Assembly (NCBI RefSeq): GCF_023015885.1
Contig: NZ_JALKBE010000009.1
Location: 60,522 to 124,521 of the forward strand
DNA length: 64,000 bases
Direction: 5' to 3'
From: Aliiroseovarius sp. S1123
GTDB taxonomy: Bacteria > Pseudomonadota > Alphaproteobacteria > Rhodobacterales > Rhodobacteraceae
Below, piece by piece: positions 37,635-46,388 of this stretch. Each line of letters starts with the position of its first letter. Position 1 is the stretch's first letter. Both the position numbers and the translations under genes were made by a program. A model generated the notes under the pieces. That model was not told the origin of the DNA, did no database searches, and saw only the letters and a list, made by a program, of their open reading frames with translations.

Positions 37635-38129
37635 TTATCCTTCATATGGGTTGGAAATGTTCATCTTGCCAAGGATTTCAACCTCCAAACCCTCCATAAG
37701 TGCCGCATCTTTGTCGTCTATGTGATCATAACCCAACAGATGCAGCACCCCATGCACCAAAAGATGGCTTACATGAGTAGAGAATTCCTTACCCTGCTCA
37801 TCCGCCTCGCGGGCGCAGGTGTCATAGGCAATGGCAATATCGCCCAGTTCAGGGTCTTCTGGCGGGAAGGGGGCTTCGCCAGCCTCATCGGCTGCGCGTT
37901 CCTCGGACGGCCATGACAGCACGTTGGTCGGTGTGGGCTTGTCGCGGAAGTCGCGGTTCAGATCGGCAATGCGGGCGTCGTCACAGGCCAGAAGGCTGAT
38001 TTCGAACCCGTCGCCGAACGGGGGTACCAGCTGAAGATGGGCGATCACAGCCTGCGCTGCGGCCTCTGCCAGCCCTGACAGGCCCGCGGCCTCCCAGCGG
38101 GAATCTTCGAAAACAACATCAACTAGCAT
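37635..38129 (-). CDS. ybeY: Endoribonuclease YbeY
   Basis: The 164-residue metalloprotein has the zinc site HLLVHGVLHLLGYDHIDDKDA (about 127-147, H-x3-H-x5-H). LNRDFRDKPTPTNVLSWP (about 57-74) is the conserved N-domain motif. YbeY is needed for 16S rRNA 3'-end processing and ribosome quality control. Its start directly abuts the stop of the PhoH-like gene. Confidence 0.95.
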   Translation of the reverse strand: MLVDVVFEDSRWEAAGLSGLAEAAAQAVIAHLQLVPPFGDGFEISLLACDDARIADLNRDFRDKPTPTNVLSWPSEERAADEAGEAPFPPEDPELGDIAIAYDTCAREADEQGKEFSTHVSHLLVHGVLHLLGYDHIDDKDAALMEGLEVEILGKMNISNPYEG

Positions 38130-39179
38130 TTATTTGTCGCGCGCCTGTTTAACCGCGCGTGCCATGGCCCTTTGCGAGGCCTCGTCATAGGCTTCGATGA
38201 TCTTGGCCACCAGCGGGTGGCGCACCACGTCTTTCGAGGTGAAATAGTTGAAGCTGATCTGGTCGATGCCTTTCAACAGCCCCTCGGCATCGCGCAAACC
38301 ACTGTCCACGCCGCGCGGCAGGTCGACCTGAGACCGGTCACCGGTGATCACCATACGCGAGCCTTCGCCCAGACGGGTCAGGAACATCTTCATCTGCATG
38401 GTCGTGGCGTTCTGCGCTTCGTCCAGCACGACAAACGCATTCGCTAAGGTGCGGCCACGCATGAAAGCAAGCGGCGCGATCTCGATCTTTTTTTCTTCGA
38501 TCAGCTTGGTGACCTGCTTCGAGGGCAGAAAGTCGTTCAGCGCGTCATAAAGCGGCTGCATATACGGATCGACCTTGTCCTTCATGTCACCGGGAAGATA
38601 GCCCAGTTTTTCACCCGCTTCGACGGCAGGACGCGACAGGATCATGCGATCCACATGCCCGCCAAGGAACATGTTCACACCCACAGCCACCGCCAAATAG
38701 GTCTTACCCGTACCTGCCGGGCCGATCCCGAAGGCCAATTCGTTGTTGAACAGGCTTTGGACATAGGCCTTTTGGGCTTCGGTGCGGGGTTCAATGGTCT
38801 TCTTGCGGGTCTTGATCTCGACCGCGCTGCCTTTGAACATCTCCATCTGGTCGCCGTCGCGCGTGCCCGTACCGTCCTGCGTTCCGCCCATGCGGATTTC
38901 CGCGTCGATGTCACCGGGTTCGACCGCCTTGCCGCTTTCTAACCGCGTATACAGCGCACTCAGCACCTCGCCTGCCTTTTCGCGTGCGTCCATCTCGCCC
39001 ATAACGACAAGCTGATTGCCGCGCCGGATGATTTGCACGCCCAGATGGCTTTCGATGTGGGTCAGGTTGCGATCAAACTCGCCGCACAGATCAATAAGAA
39101 GGCGGTTGTCTGGAAATTCCAGCAGCACTTCGGGAGTCACGTGGGCCTCGGGTGCTGTGGTCAGGTCTGCTATTCCCAA
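38130..39179 (-). CDS. PhoH-like ATPase (YbeZ)
   Basis: The open frame extends to a TTG at 39233, but a TTG at 39179 lies seven bases after AGGAG and begins MGIADLTT, so I choose it (349 residues). An N-terminal KH-like region (about 20-80) is followed by the PhoH domain: Walker A GIGPAGTGKTYLAVAVG, ILSRPAVEAGEKLGYLPGD, Walker B FVVLDEAQN and RMVITGDRSQVDLP. It partners YbeY in rRNA maturation. Product length is normal for the family. Confidence 0.9.
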   Translation of the reverse strand: MGIADLTTAPEAHVTPEVLLEFPDNRLLIDLCGEFDRNLTHIESHLGVQIIRRGNQLVVMGEMDAREKAGEVLSALYTRLESGKAVEPGDIDAEIRMGGTQDGTGTRDGDQMEMFKGSAVEIKTRKKTIEPRTEAQKAYVQSLFNNELAFGIGPAGTGKTYLAVAVGVNMFLGGHVDRMILSRPAVEAGEKLGYLPGDMKDKVDPYMQPLYDALNDFLPSKQVTKLIEEKKIEIAPLAFMRGRTLANAFVVLDEAQNATTMQMKMFLTRLGEGSRMVITGDRSQVDLPRGVDSGLRDAEGLLKGIDQISFNYFTSKDVVRHPLVAKIIEAYDEASQRAMARAVKQARDK

Positions 39180-39297
39180 ATGGGGTCTCCTGTCAGGTAT
39201 ATGCCCTGATCGTGCCAAGAGCGGACGAGACAAGCAAGCCCCATCCGCAAAATGTCATGCGATTGTCATGTCGTTGCCAGCGCGGGCAGCAATCTGC

Positions 39298-40623
39298 TTA
39301 TTCGACAAGCTCGCCTGCCAACGAGTTCGGGCCGCTGTCGGTGATCCGCACGCGCTTCAGATCTCCTACGGCCGCGTCACACTGGACATGGACCGCGTGC
39401 AGGTGATCGGATTTGCCGACCATCTGGCCTTCAAGACGGCCTTTCTTTTCAAACAGAACGCCGACCTCTTGGCCGACCATGCTGTTCTGAATGGCGCGTT
39501 GCTGTTCGGTGATCAGCGCTTGCAGGCGATAAAGCCGCTCGGTCGCGACCGCGTCATCCACCAGCGCACGTTCAGCCGCCGGGGTGCCGGGGCGGGTCGA
39601 GTATTTGAAGCTGAAGGCCTGACCATAGTTCACTTCACGGATCAGGCTCATCGTGTCTTCGAAATCCTGATCGTCCTCTTCTGGGAAGCCCACGATGAAG
39701 TCACCGGAAATCAGAATATCCGGGCGCGCCTCGCGAATCCGTTCGATCAGACGCAGATAGCTTTCGGCCGTGTGGCTGCGGTTCATCCGCTTCAGGATCT
39801 TGTCCGAGCCCGACTGAACCGGCAGGTGCAGATAGGGCATCAGCTTTTTGCAGGTGCCGTGCGCCTCGATCAGGTCGTCGCTCATGTCGTTGGGGTGCGA
39901 GGTGGTGAAGCGAATGCGCTCCAATCCGTCAATTTCGTCCAGCGCCCAGATCAGTTTCGCCAGAGACCAGTCCCCATCCGGCCCAGCGCCGTGATAGGCG
40001 TTGACGTTCTGACCCAAAAGCGTGATCTCGCGCACGCCACGTTCGACCAGCTCGCGCGCTTCGCGCAGGATGCGTTCGACGGGGCGGCTGACTTCGGCGC
40101 CACGGGTATAGGGCACCACGCAGAACGCACAGAATTTGTCGCAACCCTCCTGAACCGTCAGGAAGGCCGCCGGGGCGCGCTTGGCCTTGGTGCCGCGCAG
40201 CTTGGGCAGGTGTTCGAATTTGTCTTCCTCGGGGAAGTCCGTGTCCAGCGCCTTTTCGCCCTTGGCGACCTGCTCCATCATCGACGGCAGGCGGTGATAG
40301 GTCTGCGGGCCGACAACCAGATCGACCATCGGCTGACGGCGCATGATTTCTTCACCTTCAGCCTGCGCCACACAACCCGCAACGCCGATCTTCAGGTCAG
40401 GCTTTTCAGCCTTCAGTCCCTTGAAGCGGCCCAGTTCCGAATAGACCTTCTCGGCAGCCTTTTCGCGAATGTGGCAGGTGTTCAGCAGGATCATGTCCGC
40501 ATCATCCGGCGTATCTGTCTGCTCGTAACCATCCGCGCCCAGCGCTTCGGCCATGCGTTCACTGTCATAGACATTCATCTGGCAACCATAGGTGCGGATG
40601 AAGAGTTTTTTCTTGTCGGACAT
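39298..40623 (-). CDS. miaB: tRNA-2-methylthio-N6-dimethylallyladenosine synthase
   Basis: The ATG at 40623 gives 441 residues. The N-terminal UPF0004 domain supplies three cysteines (YGCQMN, NTCHIRE, AGCVAQ) for one iron-sulfur cluster. The radical SAM domain has CDKFCAFC (about 157-164) for the second, and a TRAM domain ends the protein. It adds methylthio groups at A37 of tRNAs reading U-starting codons. It heads the miaB-phoH-ybeY-corC-lnt run. Confidence 0.96.
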   Translation of the reverse strand: MSDKKKLFIRTYGCQMNVYDSERMAEALGADGYEQTDTPDDADMILLNTCHIREKAAEKVYSELGRFKGLKAEKPDLKIGVAGCVAQAEGEEIMRRQPMVDLVVGPQTYHRLPSMMEQVAKGEKALDTDFPEEDKFEHLPKLRGTKAKRAPAAFLTVQEGCDKFCAFCVVPYTRGAEVSRPVERILREARELVERGVREITLLGQNVNAYHGAGPDGDWSLAKLIWALDEIDGLERIRFTTSHPNDMSDDLIEAHGTCKKLMPYLHLPVQSGSDKILKRMNRSHTAESYLRLIERIREARPDILISGDFIVGFPEEDDQDFEDTMSLIREVNYGQAFSFKYSTRPGTPAAERALVDDAVATERLYRLQALITEQQRAIQNSMVGQEVGVLFEKKGRLEGQMVGKSDHLHAVHVQCDAAVGDLKRVRITDSGPNSLAGELVE

Positions 40624-40783
40624 GGCGCGTTTCCCAAGGTTTTTGCAGCACGAGGTCAAGTCACAGCCTCCTACAGCAAAGGGATGAGGCCCGCAACGCT
40701 TGCAAAACAGGTTGATTTCATGAAATTTCTGTCAGCAATCGGCAAGAACCTGCAATCCAGCGGGACACATACTGGGGCACATC

Positions 40784-41644
40784 ATGCGGTACAGCGATCT
40801 TCATCAGTTCCTTCAGTCCTCAGGGTCGGTCTTGGCCAAGGGTCCCGTCGCGATGATTTTCGTCGAGGATCTGGTCGAGGTCGAAAGCACCATCCGCCAC
40901 CACCAGAAGGCCGGATTTCGGGCACTTCTGGTGTTTGCGCCGGACGAAGTGGTTCTGCCGGATGATCTGGAAAACACCATTCACCGCATCACGTTTGACA
41001 CCTCCGCCACAGCGGTCGTGGACACCGTCAATCAGGTGATCGAGGCCGCCCCCGGCACGTGGCTGTATTACTGTTTCAACGCCGAGTACCTGTTCCACCC
41101 GTTCTGCGAATCCCGCACCGTGGGCGAGCTTCTGGCCTTCCAAACAGAGGAACGCCGCGATGCGGTGTTAAGCTATGTGGTGGATCTGTATGCCGACGAT
41201 CTGGACCAGTTCCCGAATGCGGTGTCGCTGGATCACGCCTGTTTGGACAAGTCCGGCTATTACGCGCATGGCCGCAAAGGCTCGGACGGAAACCCGCTGG
41301 ACCGCCAACTGGATTTCTTCGGCGGCCTGCGCTGGCGATTCGAGGAACACGTTCCGGCAAACGGCCACAAGATCGATCGCGTGTCCCTGTTCAAGGCAAA
41401 GCCCGGCCTGAAACTGCGCCCAAACCACACGTTCAATGACGAGGAATACAACACCTATTCCTGCCCGTGGCACCACAACATCACCGCCGCCATCGCCAGC
41501 TTCCGCACCGCCAAGGCGCTGAAAACGAACGCCGGGTCAAAACACGATGTTCGCAGCTTCAAGTGGCACAACACCACGAAATTCCAGTGGAATTCGCAGC
41601 AGCTTTTGGATTTGGGGCTGATGGAACCCGGCCAGTGGTTCTAG
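40784..41644 (+). CDS. Unknown protein, possible family-2-like glycosyltransferase
   Basis: The 286-residue soluble protein has an alternating beta/alpha N-terminus (VAMIFVEDLVEVESTIRHH then FRALLVFAPDEVVL), suggesting a nucleotide-sugar fold. WLYYCFNAEYLFHPFCE (about 94-110) may take the place of the DxD region. A Trp/His-rich C-terminal part includes LDRQLDFFGGLRWRFEEHVP and NTYSCPWHHNITAAIASF. I recall similar roseobacter proteins annotated as glycosyltransferases, but the DxD motif is not clear. It is a stand-alone gene divergent from miaB. Confidence 0.5.
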   Translation: MRYSDLHQFLQSSGSVLAKGPVAMIFVEDLVEVESTIRHHQKAGFRALLVFAPDEVVLPDDLENTIHRITFDTSATAVVDTVNQVIEAAPGTWLYYCFNAEYLFHPFCESRTVGELLAFQTEERRDAVLSYVVDLYADDLDQFPNAVSLDHACLDKSGYYAHGRKGSDGNPLDRQLDFFGGLRWRFEEHVPANGHKIDRVSLFKAKPGLKLRPNHTFNDEEYNTYSCPWHHNITAAIASFRTAKALKTNAGSKHDVRSFKWHNTTKFQWNSQQLLDLGLMEPGQWF

Positions 41645-41756
41645 TGGCGTTTCCATCCCGCCCAACTTTCGGTAAACACACATATCCCACAAACGAGCAC
41701 CCGCCGCGTTATCGCTTCGGCCTCGTCCATTCATTCCCAGAACACACGAGGTTTCC

Positions 41757-42185
41757 ATGACCGAAGTCACGCAAGGCGCCAAGGTGCGCATTCACTATAC
41801 TGGCACTTTGGAAGACGGCAGCGTCTTTGACAGCTCGGAAGGTCGCGATCCGCTGGAATTCGAAGCCGGATCCGGCATGATCATCCCCGGCCTTGATAAG
41901 GCGCTGCCCGGCATGAAGGTTGGCGACAAGAAGAAGGTCTCGATCGCGCCGGAAGAGGCCTATGGCCCGCGTCATGACGAAGCCGTTCTGGAAGTGCCGC
42001 GCGGTGACATCCCCGCCGAGATCCCGCTGGAAGTTGGTATTCAGCTGCAGATGAGCGGTCCGCAGGGTCAGCCTGTGCCCGTCACCATCACCAACCTGAC
42101 CGACGACACCGTTACGCTGGACGCCAACCACGCGCTGGCTGGCAAGACCCTGATCTTTGATTTCGAGGTTGTCGGCATCGGCTGA
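41757..42185 (+). CDS. FKBP-type peptidyl-prolyl isomerase, SlyD-like
   Basis: The 142-residue protein has a split FKBP domain (VRIHYTGTLEDGSVFDSSEGRDPLEFEAGSGMIIPGLDKAL, about 10-50, and a C-terminal LAGKTLIFDFEVVGI). An insert-in-flap domain lies at about 70-125 (EEAYGPRHDEAVLEVPRGDIP). SlyD proteins isomerise prolines and chaperone folding. The His-rich metal tail of E. coli SlyD is absent. A perfect terminator follows. Confidence 0.9.
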   Translation: MTEVTQGAKVRIHYTGTLEDGSVFDSSEGRDPLEFEAGSGMIIPGLDKALPGMKVGDKKKVSIAPEEAYGPRHDEAVLEVPRGDIPAEIPLEVGIQLQMSGPQGQPVPVTITNLTDDTVTLDANHALAGKTLIFDFEVVGIG

Positions 42186-42202
42186 CGCTGTCGAAAAACA
42201 AC

Positions 42203-42228
42203 AAGGCCGCGCGCAAACGCGCGGCCTT
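42203..42228 (+). terminator. Rho-independent-type terminator of the FKBP gene
   Basis: An 11-bp perfect stem (42203-42213 with 42218-42228) with a CAAA loop starts 18 bases after the stop. The trailing sequence TTCAGG has only a short T-run. Confidence 0.75.
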
Positions 42229-42229
42229 C

Positions 42230-42288
42230 AGGGGCGTTGCCCCTCGCGCCAAAGGCGCTCACCCTAGGATATTTGTAACAAGAAAAAG
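42230..42288 (-). repeat. Dispersed 3' intergenic element, copy A
   Basis: Read on the minus strand from the irr stop, a pyrimidine-rich box (42260-42288, CTTTTTCTTG then TTACAAATATCCTAGGGTG) is followed by the hairpins GCGCC-TTT-GGCGC (42246-42258) and AGGGGC-AAC-GCCCCT (42230-42244). The same order occurs in copy B at 46265-46325. It lies 12 bases after irr. Confidence 0.75.
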
Positions 42289-42300
42289 AGAAGCCACGGA

Positions 42301-42717
42301 TCAGCTGCGGCGCAGGCGGATCACCACGTCGACTTTGGCGATCTCGGCGCCTTCGGGCGCTTCCGGCAGTTGCGCGATCTTCAGATCTTCGTCCGGCGCA
42401 TCCATCAGCTCTTCCGTGTCTTCCCAGAAGAAATGCGGGTGGTTAGAGACGTTCGTGTCGAAATAGCTGCGCGCGCCGTTCACGGTGATCTCGCGCAGAA
42501 GACCTGCATCCGAGAACACACGTAGCGTATTATAGACCGTTGCAAGCGACACCTTGTCCGCGCCATCGCGCGTCGCCTCGTACAGGCTTTCGGCGGTGAC
42601 GTGGCGGTGTTGACCATCCCCAATCAAGAGATGCGCCAAAGCCAGACGCTGCCGCGTCGGGCGCAGCCCAGCGCTGGACAACCAATCGGCTTCGATATGA
42701 CGATTTTCCTGCATCAT
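42301..42717 (-). CDS. irr: Fur-family regulator, Irr-like iron response regulator
   Basis: The 138-residue protein has the Fur-type winged helix (AGLRPTRQRLALAHLL and AESLYEATRDGADKVSLATVYNTLRVFSDAGLL, about 16-75) and a dimerisation domain with VSNHPHFFWEDTEELMD. The HPHFFWE segment replaces the zinc-binding pattern of Fur and is typical of alphaproteobacterial Irr, which regulates iron and haem genes in response to haem. No N-terminal GCPxR haem motif is present. It is divergent from fabA, as often in Rhodobacterales. Confidence 0.88.
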   Translation of the reverse strand: MMQENRHIEADWLSSAGLRPTRQRLALAHLLIGDGQHRHVTAESLYEATRDGADKVSLATVYNTLRVFSDAGLLREITVNGARSYFDTNVSNHPHFFWEDTEELMDAPDEDLKIAQLPEAPEGAEIAKVDVVIRLRRS

Positions 42718-42903
42718 GGAGCGGTTCTTCTGGAATCCCTAAGATGGTTTCAATGGAATATAAGGGCTCTGGGCGGCAAGCGCCAATAAAAACTGGTCTT
42801 TGCGCTTCAGATTGCCCTTGCGCGCCGTCGCCCGCTCTTGCGTCGGGCTTTGCGCGGGTGCTAGAGGGGGAGGGACTGAAAACACACAAGATATGGGGCG
42901 AAA

Positions 42904-43413
42904 ATGGCGGACTATCCCACAAGCTTTGGCAAGGAAGACCTTTTGAAATGCGCAGCGGGCGAGCTGTTTGGCCCCGGCAACGCGCAGCTTCCGGCCCCGC
43001 CGATGCTGATGATGGACCGGATCACCGAGATCTCGGGCGATGGTGGCGCACACGGAAAAGGTCACGTTCTGGCCGAGTTCGACATCACCCCCGACCTGTG
43101 GTTCTTCGACTGCCATTTCCCCGGCAACCCGATCATGCCCGGCTGTCTGGGCCTGGACGGCCTGTGGCAGCTGACCGGCTTCAACCTGGGCTGGCGTGGC
43201 TGGCAGGGGCGCGGCTATGCGCTGGGCGTGGGCGAAGTGAAGCTGACCGGCATGGTCCGCCCGGACCGCAAGATGCTGACCTATAAGATCGACTTCACCA
43301 AAGCGATCCAAACCCGCCGCCTGACCATGGGTGTGGCCGATGGAATCGTCGAGGCCGACGGCGAAGTGATCTATCAGGTGAAAGACATGAAGGTCGCGCT
43401 GAGCGAGAGCTAA
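42904..43413 (+). CDS. fabA: 3-hydroxydecanoyl-ACP dehydratase/isomerase
   Basis: The 169-residue hot-dog enzyme dehydrates beta-hydroxydecanoyl-ACP and isomerises the product, opening the anaerobic unsaturated fatty acid route. [28 protein letters not shown] (split here about 60-87) has the active His and the Asp of the following helix. It is separated from its partner fabB by a nuclease gene. Confidence 0.96.
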   Translation: MADYPTSFGKEDLLKCAAGELFGPGNAQLPAPPMLMMDRITEISGDGGAHGKGHVLAEFDITPDLWFFDCHFPGNPIMPGCLGLDGLWQLTGFNLGWRGWQGRGYALGVGEVKLTGMVRPDRKMLTYKIDFTKAIQTRRLTMGVADGIVEADGEVIYQVKDMKVALSES

Positions 43414-43439
43414 GCCTAAACAACGGCGAGAGGCGCACG

Positions 43440-44099
43440 GTGGCGGAATTCCTCACGACAGTTCTACTTATAGTTTTGGGCGGTGCCCTCATTGCCCAAA
43501 AAATTGATCGCAAAGCGCGACGTTTCGAAAGAAATGTTAAGCGTGCATTTGCTCCGCCCAAAAAGAAACCCGCCCCCGGAAGGGCAGCGCCCACGGTGCG
43601 ACAGCAGAGGCCCGACGCAAGCGCCACCTTCAATGCAGACAAAGCTCATCCCGCCAAGCCGCACACCGAAATTAGTGGGCCCGCTTATGTCGTCGATGGC
43701 GACACTATCAAAATCAAGAAAACGCAGATCAGGCTTTTTGGCATCGACGCGCCGGAGCTAAACCATCCACATGGCAAAAAAGCCAAATGGGAGCTGGTAG
43801 GTCTGTGCAAGGGGCAAACCGTCCGCGCAGTCATCACTGACGAAGATGACCACGGGCGTACGGTTGCCAGATGCTATTTGCCCGATGGCCGTGAACTGTC
43901 TGCGGAAATGGTCAAAGCTGGGCTGGCCATTGACTGGCCAAAGTTCTCTGGCGGGAAGTATCGCCCCTTGGAAATCGAGAACGCCCGCAAGAAAATGTGG
44001 CTGGCTGATGCGCGACAGAAGGGGCGCATACATGTGTGGGAGCAATACGAAGAGCGGAAGAACGTGCGGAAAGAAGAGACCTCGGGAACGTTGAACTAA
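43440..44099 (+). CDS. Staphylococcal nuclease-like (thermonuclease family) protein, membrane-anchored
   Basis: The frame starts at a GTG (43440) after GAGAGGCGCAC and encodes 219 residues. An N-terminal hydrophobic helix (about 4-20) is followed by a basic Lys/Arg/Pro linker (to about 80) and an SNase domain. VVDGDTIKIKKTQIRLFGIDAPELNHP (split about 84-110) has the calcium-binding Asp and catalytic Arg, and DHGRTVARCYLPDGRELSAEMVKAGLAIDW has the Glu-region partners. Base use is more AT-rich than in fabA and fabB. Its position between fabA and fabB suggests insertion. Confidence 0.85.
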   Translation: MAEFLTTVLLIVLGGALIAQKIDRKARRFERNVKRAFAPPKKKPAPGRAAPTVRQQRPDASATFNADKAHPAKPHTEISGPAYVVDGDTIKIKKTQIRLFGIDAPELNHPHGKKAKWELVGLCKGQTVRAVITDEDDHGRTVARCYLPDGRELSAEMVKAGLAIDWPKFSGGKYRPLEIENARKKMWLADARQKGRIHVWEQYEERKNVRKEETSGTLN

Positions 44100-44177
44100 C
44101 CGAACCCTCCGTCCCCGCCTTGCACCACCCCCACCAATCCCCTACTAAGAAATGAACGTTTTAAAGGGAGGCCACGC

Positions 44178-45407
44178 ATGCGTCGTGTCGTCGTTACCGG
44201 TCTGGGCATTGTCTCGGCCATCGGGAACAACAAGGACGAGGTTCTGGCCTCGCTCAAGGCTGGCAAGTCCGGCATCACCGCCAATGCCGACATGGTCGAG
44301 CATGGCTTCCGCAGCCAGATCGCTGGCATGCCGAATATTGACATCACCGAGCATGTAGACAAGCGCACACTGCGTTTCATGGGGCCGGGTGCGGCTTACG
44401 CGCATATCGCGATGAGCCAGGCGATCGAAGATGCCGGCCTTGGTGAAGACGACGTGGTGAACCCGCGCACAGGTCTTGTAGCTGGTTCCGGTGGCCCGTC
44501 GACCAGCGCGATGTTTGCTGCCCACCAGACCGCGCTGAAATCCGGCGCGACCAAGCGCATTGGGCCGTTCGCGGTTCCGAAATGCATGGGGTCGACGATT
44601 TCCGCCAACCTTGCGACGGCGTTTAAGATCAAGGGCATCAACTATTCGATCACCTCGGCCTGTTCGACATCGCTGCACTGCATCGGCAACGCTGCCGAAC
44701 AGATCATGATGGGCAAGCAGGACGTGATGTTCGCGGGCGGTGGCGAAGAACTGGACTGGACTCTGTCCTGCCTCTTTGACGCGATGGGCGCGATGTCGTC
44801 GAAATACAATGACACGCCCGAGAAAGCCTCGCGCGCCTTTGATGCCGACCGCGACGGGTTCGTGATCGGTGGCGGCGGCGCCATTCTGGTACTGGAAGAT
44901 CTGGAACACGCCAAAGCGCGCGGCGCAAAGATCTACGCCGAAGTCACAGGCTATGGCGCGACCTCGGACGGTCACGACATGGTGGCTCCGTCCGGCGAGG
45001 GCGGTGAACGCGCCATGCGTCTGGCCATCGAAATGCTGCCGGAAGGCCGGAAGGTCGGGTACATCAACGCCCACGGCACCTCGACCCCCGTTGGCGATGT
45101 GGGCGAAGTGGAAGCCGTGCGCCGCGTCTTTGGCGAAGGCTCGACACCTCCGATCAGTTCGACCAAATCCATGACCGGCCACAGCCAAGGCGCCACTGGC
45201 GCGCAAGAGGCCGTGTATTGCCTGCTCATGCTGGAAAACGACTTCATCGCCCCGTCAATCAACGTCGAAAACCTGGACCCCGCCATCAACGAAGGCGAAA
45301 TCGCGACGTCGCTGGTGGAAAATGCAGGGCTCGATAGCGTGATGACCAACAGCTTCGGTTTTGGCGGCACCAATGGCTCGATGATCCTGAGCAAATACCA
45401 AGAGTGA
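44178..45407 (+). CDS. fabB: 3-oxoacyl-ACP synthase I
   Basis: The 409-residue thiolase-fold condensing enzyme elongates unsaturated acyl-ACPs. The active Cys is in [15 protein letters not shown] (about 156-170), and the two His are in [12 protein letters not shown] and [28 protein letters not shown] is the C-terminal Gly-rich motif. It starts after AAAGGGAGGCCACGC and is nine bases from fabI. Confidence 0.96.
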   Translation: MRRVVVTGLGIVSAIGNNKDEVLASLKAGKSGITANADMVEHGFRSQIAGMPNIDITEHVDKRTLRFMGPGAAYAHIAMSQAIEDAGLGEDDVVNPRTGLVAGSGGPSTSAMFAAHQTALKSGATKRIGPFAVPKCMGSTISANLATAFKIKGINYSITSACSTSLHCIGNAAEQIMMGKQDVMFAGGGEELDWTLSCLFDAMGAMSSKYNDTPEKASRAFDADRDGFVIGGGGAILVLEDLEHAKARGAKIYAEVTGYGATSDGHDMVAPSGEGGERAMRLAIEMLPEGRKVGYINAHGTSTPVGDVGEVEAVRRVFGEGSTPPISSTKSMTGHSQGATGAQEAVYCLLMLENDFIAPSINVENLDPAINEGEIATSLVENAGLDSVMTNSFGFGGTNGSMILSKYQE

Positions 45408-45416
45408 GGAACTGAC

Positions 45417-46205
45417 ATGGCAGGTCTTATGCAAGGCAAACGCGGCCTCATCATGGGGGTCGCAAACCAACGGTCCATCGCGTGGGGCATCGCACAAGCA
45501 ATGGCCAACGAGGGTGCAGAACTGGCGTTTTCCTATCAGGGCGAGGCTTTCGGTGGGCGTGTTGCTCCGCTGGCGGAATCGGTGGGCTCGGACATTCTGG
45601 TCGACATGGACGTCACCGACGACGACGCACTGGACAAAGGCTTCGATGATCTGTGGTCCAAATGGGATTCGATCGACTTTCTGGTCCACGCGATTGCGTA
45701 TTCCGACAAGAACGAATTGACCGGCCGCTTTGTCGATACATCACGTGCCAACTTCAAACACTCGATGGACATCAGCTGCTACTCGCTGATCGAGGTTGCA
45801 CGCCGTGTGGCCCCCAAAATGACCAATGGCGGTACGATCCTGACGCTGACCTATGGCGGCTCGAACCGCGTGACGCCGTTCTATAACGTGATGGGCGTGG
45901 CCAAAGCGGCGCTTGAATCTTCCGTGCGTTATCTGGCCAACGACCTTGGCCCGGACGGCATCCGCGTGAACGCGATCTCGCCCGGCCCGATGAAAACGCT
46001 GGCCGGTGCTGCCATCGGTGGCGCGCGCAAAACCTTCCGCCACACGGAACAGAACGCACCGCTTCGCCAGAACGCCACGCTGGAAGCCGTGGGTGGCACC
46101 GCCGTCTATCTGGCGTCCGACTATGGCAACTGCACCACCGGCGAGATCATCACAGTCGACAGCGGCTTCCATGTTTTGGGTATGCCGCAGCCTGACAACC
46201 TCTGA
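45417..46205 (+). CDS. fabI: Enoyl-ACP reductase FabI
   Basis: The 262-residue SDR reduces enoyl-ACP in the last elongation step. GLIMGVANQRSIAWGIA (about 11-27) is the FabI cofactor motif. The Tyr and Lys of the active site lie in FYNVMGVAKAALESSVRYLA (about 157-176, Y-x6-K). HVLGMPQPD ends the protein. It follows fabB in a conserved fabA-fabB-fabI set and ends at a strong terminator. Confidence 0.96.
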   Translation: MAGLMQGKRGLIMGVANQRSIAWGIAQAMANEGAELAFSYQGEAFGGRVAPLAESVGSDILVDMDVTDDDALDKGFDDLWSKWDSIDFLVHAIAYSDKNELTGRFVDTSRANFKHSMDISCYSLIEVARRVAPKMTNGGTILTLTYGGSNRVTPFYNVMGVAKAALESSVRYLANDLGPDGIRVNAISPGPMKTLAGAAIGGARKTFRHTEQNAPLRQNATLEAVGGTAVYLASDYGNCTTGEIITVDSGFHVLGMPQPDNL

Positions 46206-46227
46206 TCCGGCTCAAACACGACCCTTC

Positions 46228-46256
46228 AAAGGCTCCCGACTTGGGGGCCTTTTTTC
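46228..46256 (+). terminator. Rho-independent terminator of fabBI
   Basis: AAAGGCTCCC (46228-46237) pairs with GGGGGCCTTT (46243-46252, one G-T pair) and is followed by further T residues. Confidence 0.88.
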
Positions 46257-46264
46257 TGCGCCCC

Positions 46265-46325
46265 CACTTCCTCTTGCCCAAAATACCTCGGGGTGAGCGG
46301 CAACGCCGCGAGGGGCAGCGCCCCT
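46265..46325 (+). repeat. Dispersed 3' intergenic element, copy B
   Basis: Downstream of the fabI terminator, the box CACTTCCTCTTGCCC then AAAATACCTCGGGGTG (46265-46295) is followed by hairpins GCGGC-AAC-GCCGC (46297-46309) and GAGGGGC-AGC-GCCCCTC (46309-46325). Order and orientation relative to the upstream gene match copies A and C. Confidence 0.75.
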
Positions 46326-46388
46326 CCCTCTGGACCCTCGTGACGATCTGGTGCTTACTGCACGCAACATCGCCAAGGGAAGACAAGC

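Noticed and set aside
39016..40965. 649-aa plus-strand open frame across phoH-like and miaB
   Set aside because: It spans two clear minus-strand genes and an intergenic gap; composition is that of a shadow frame.
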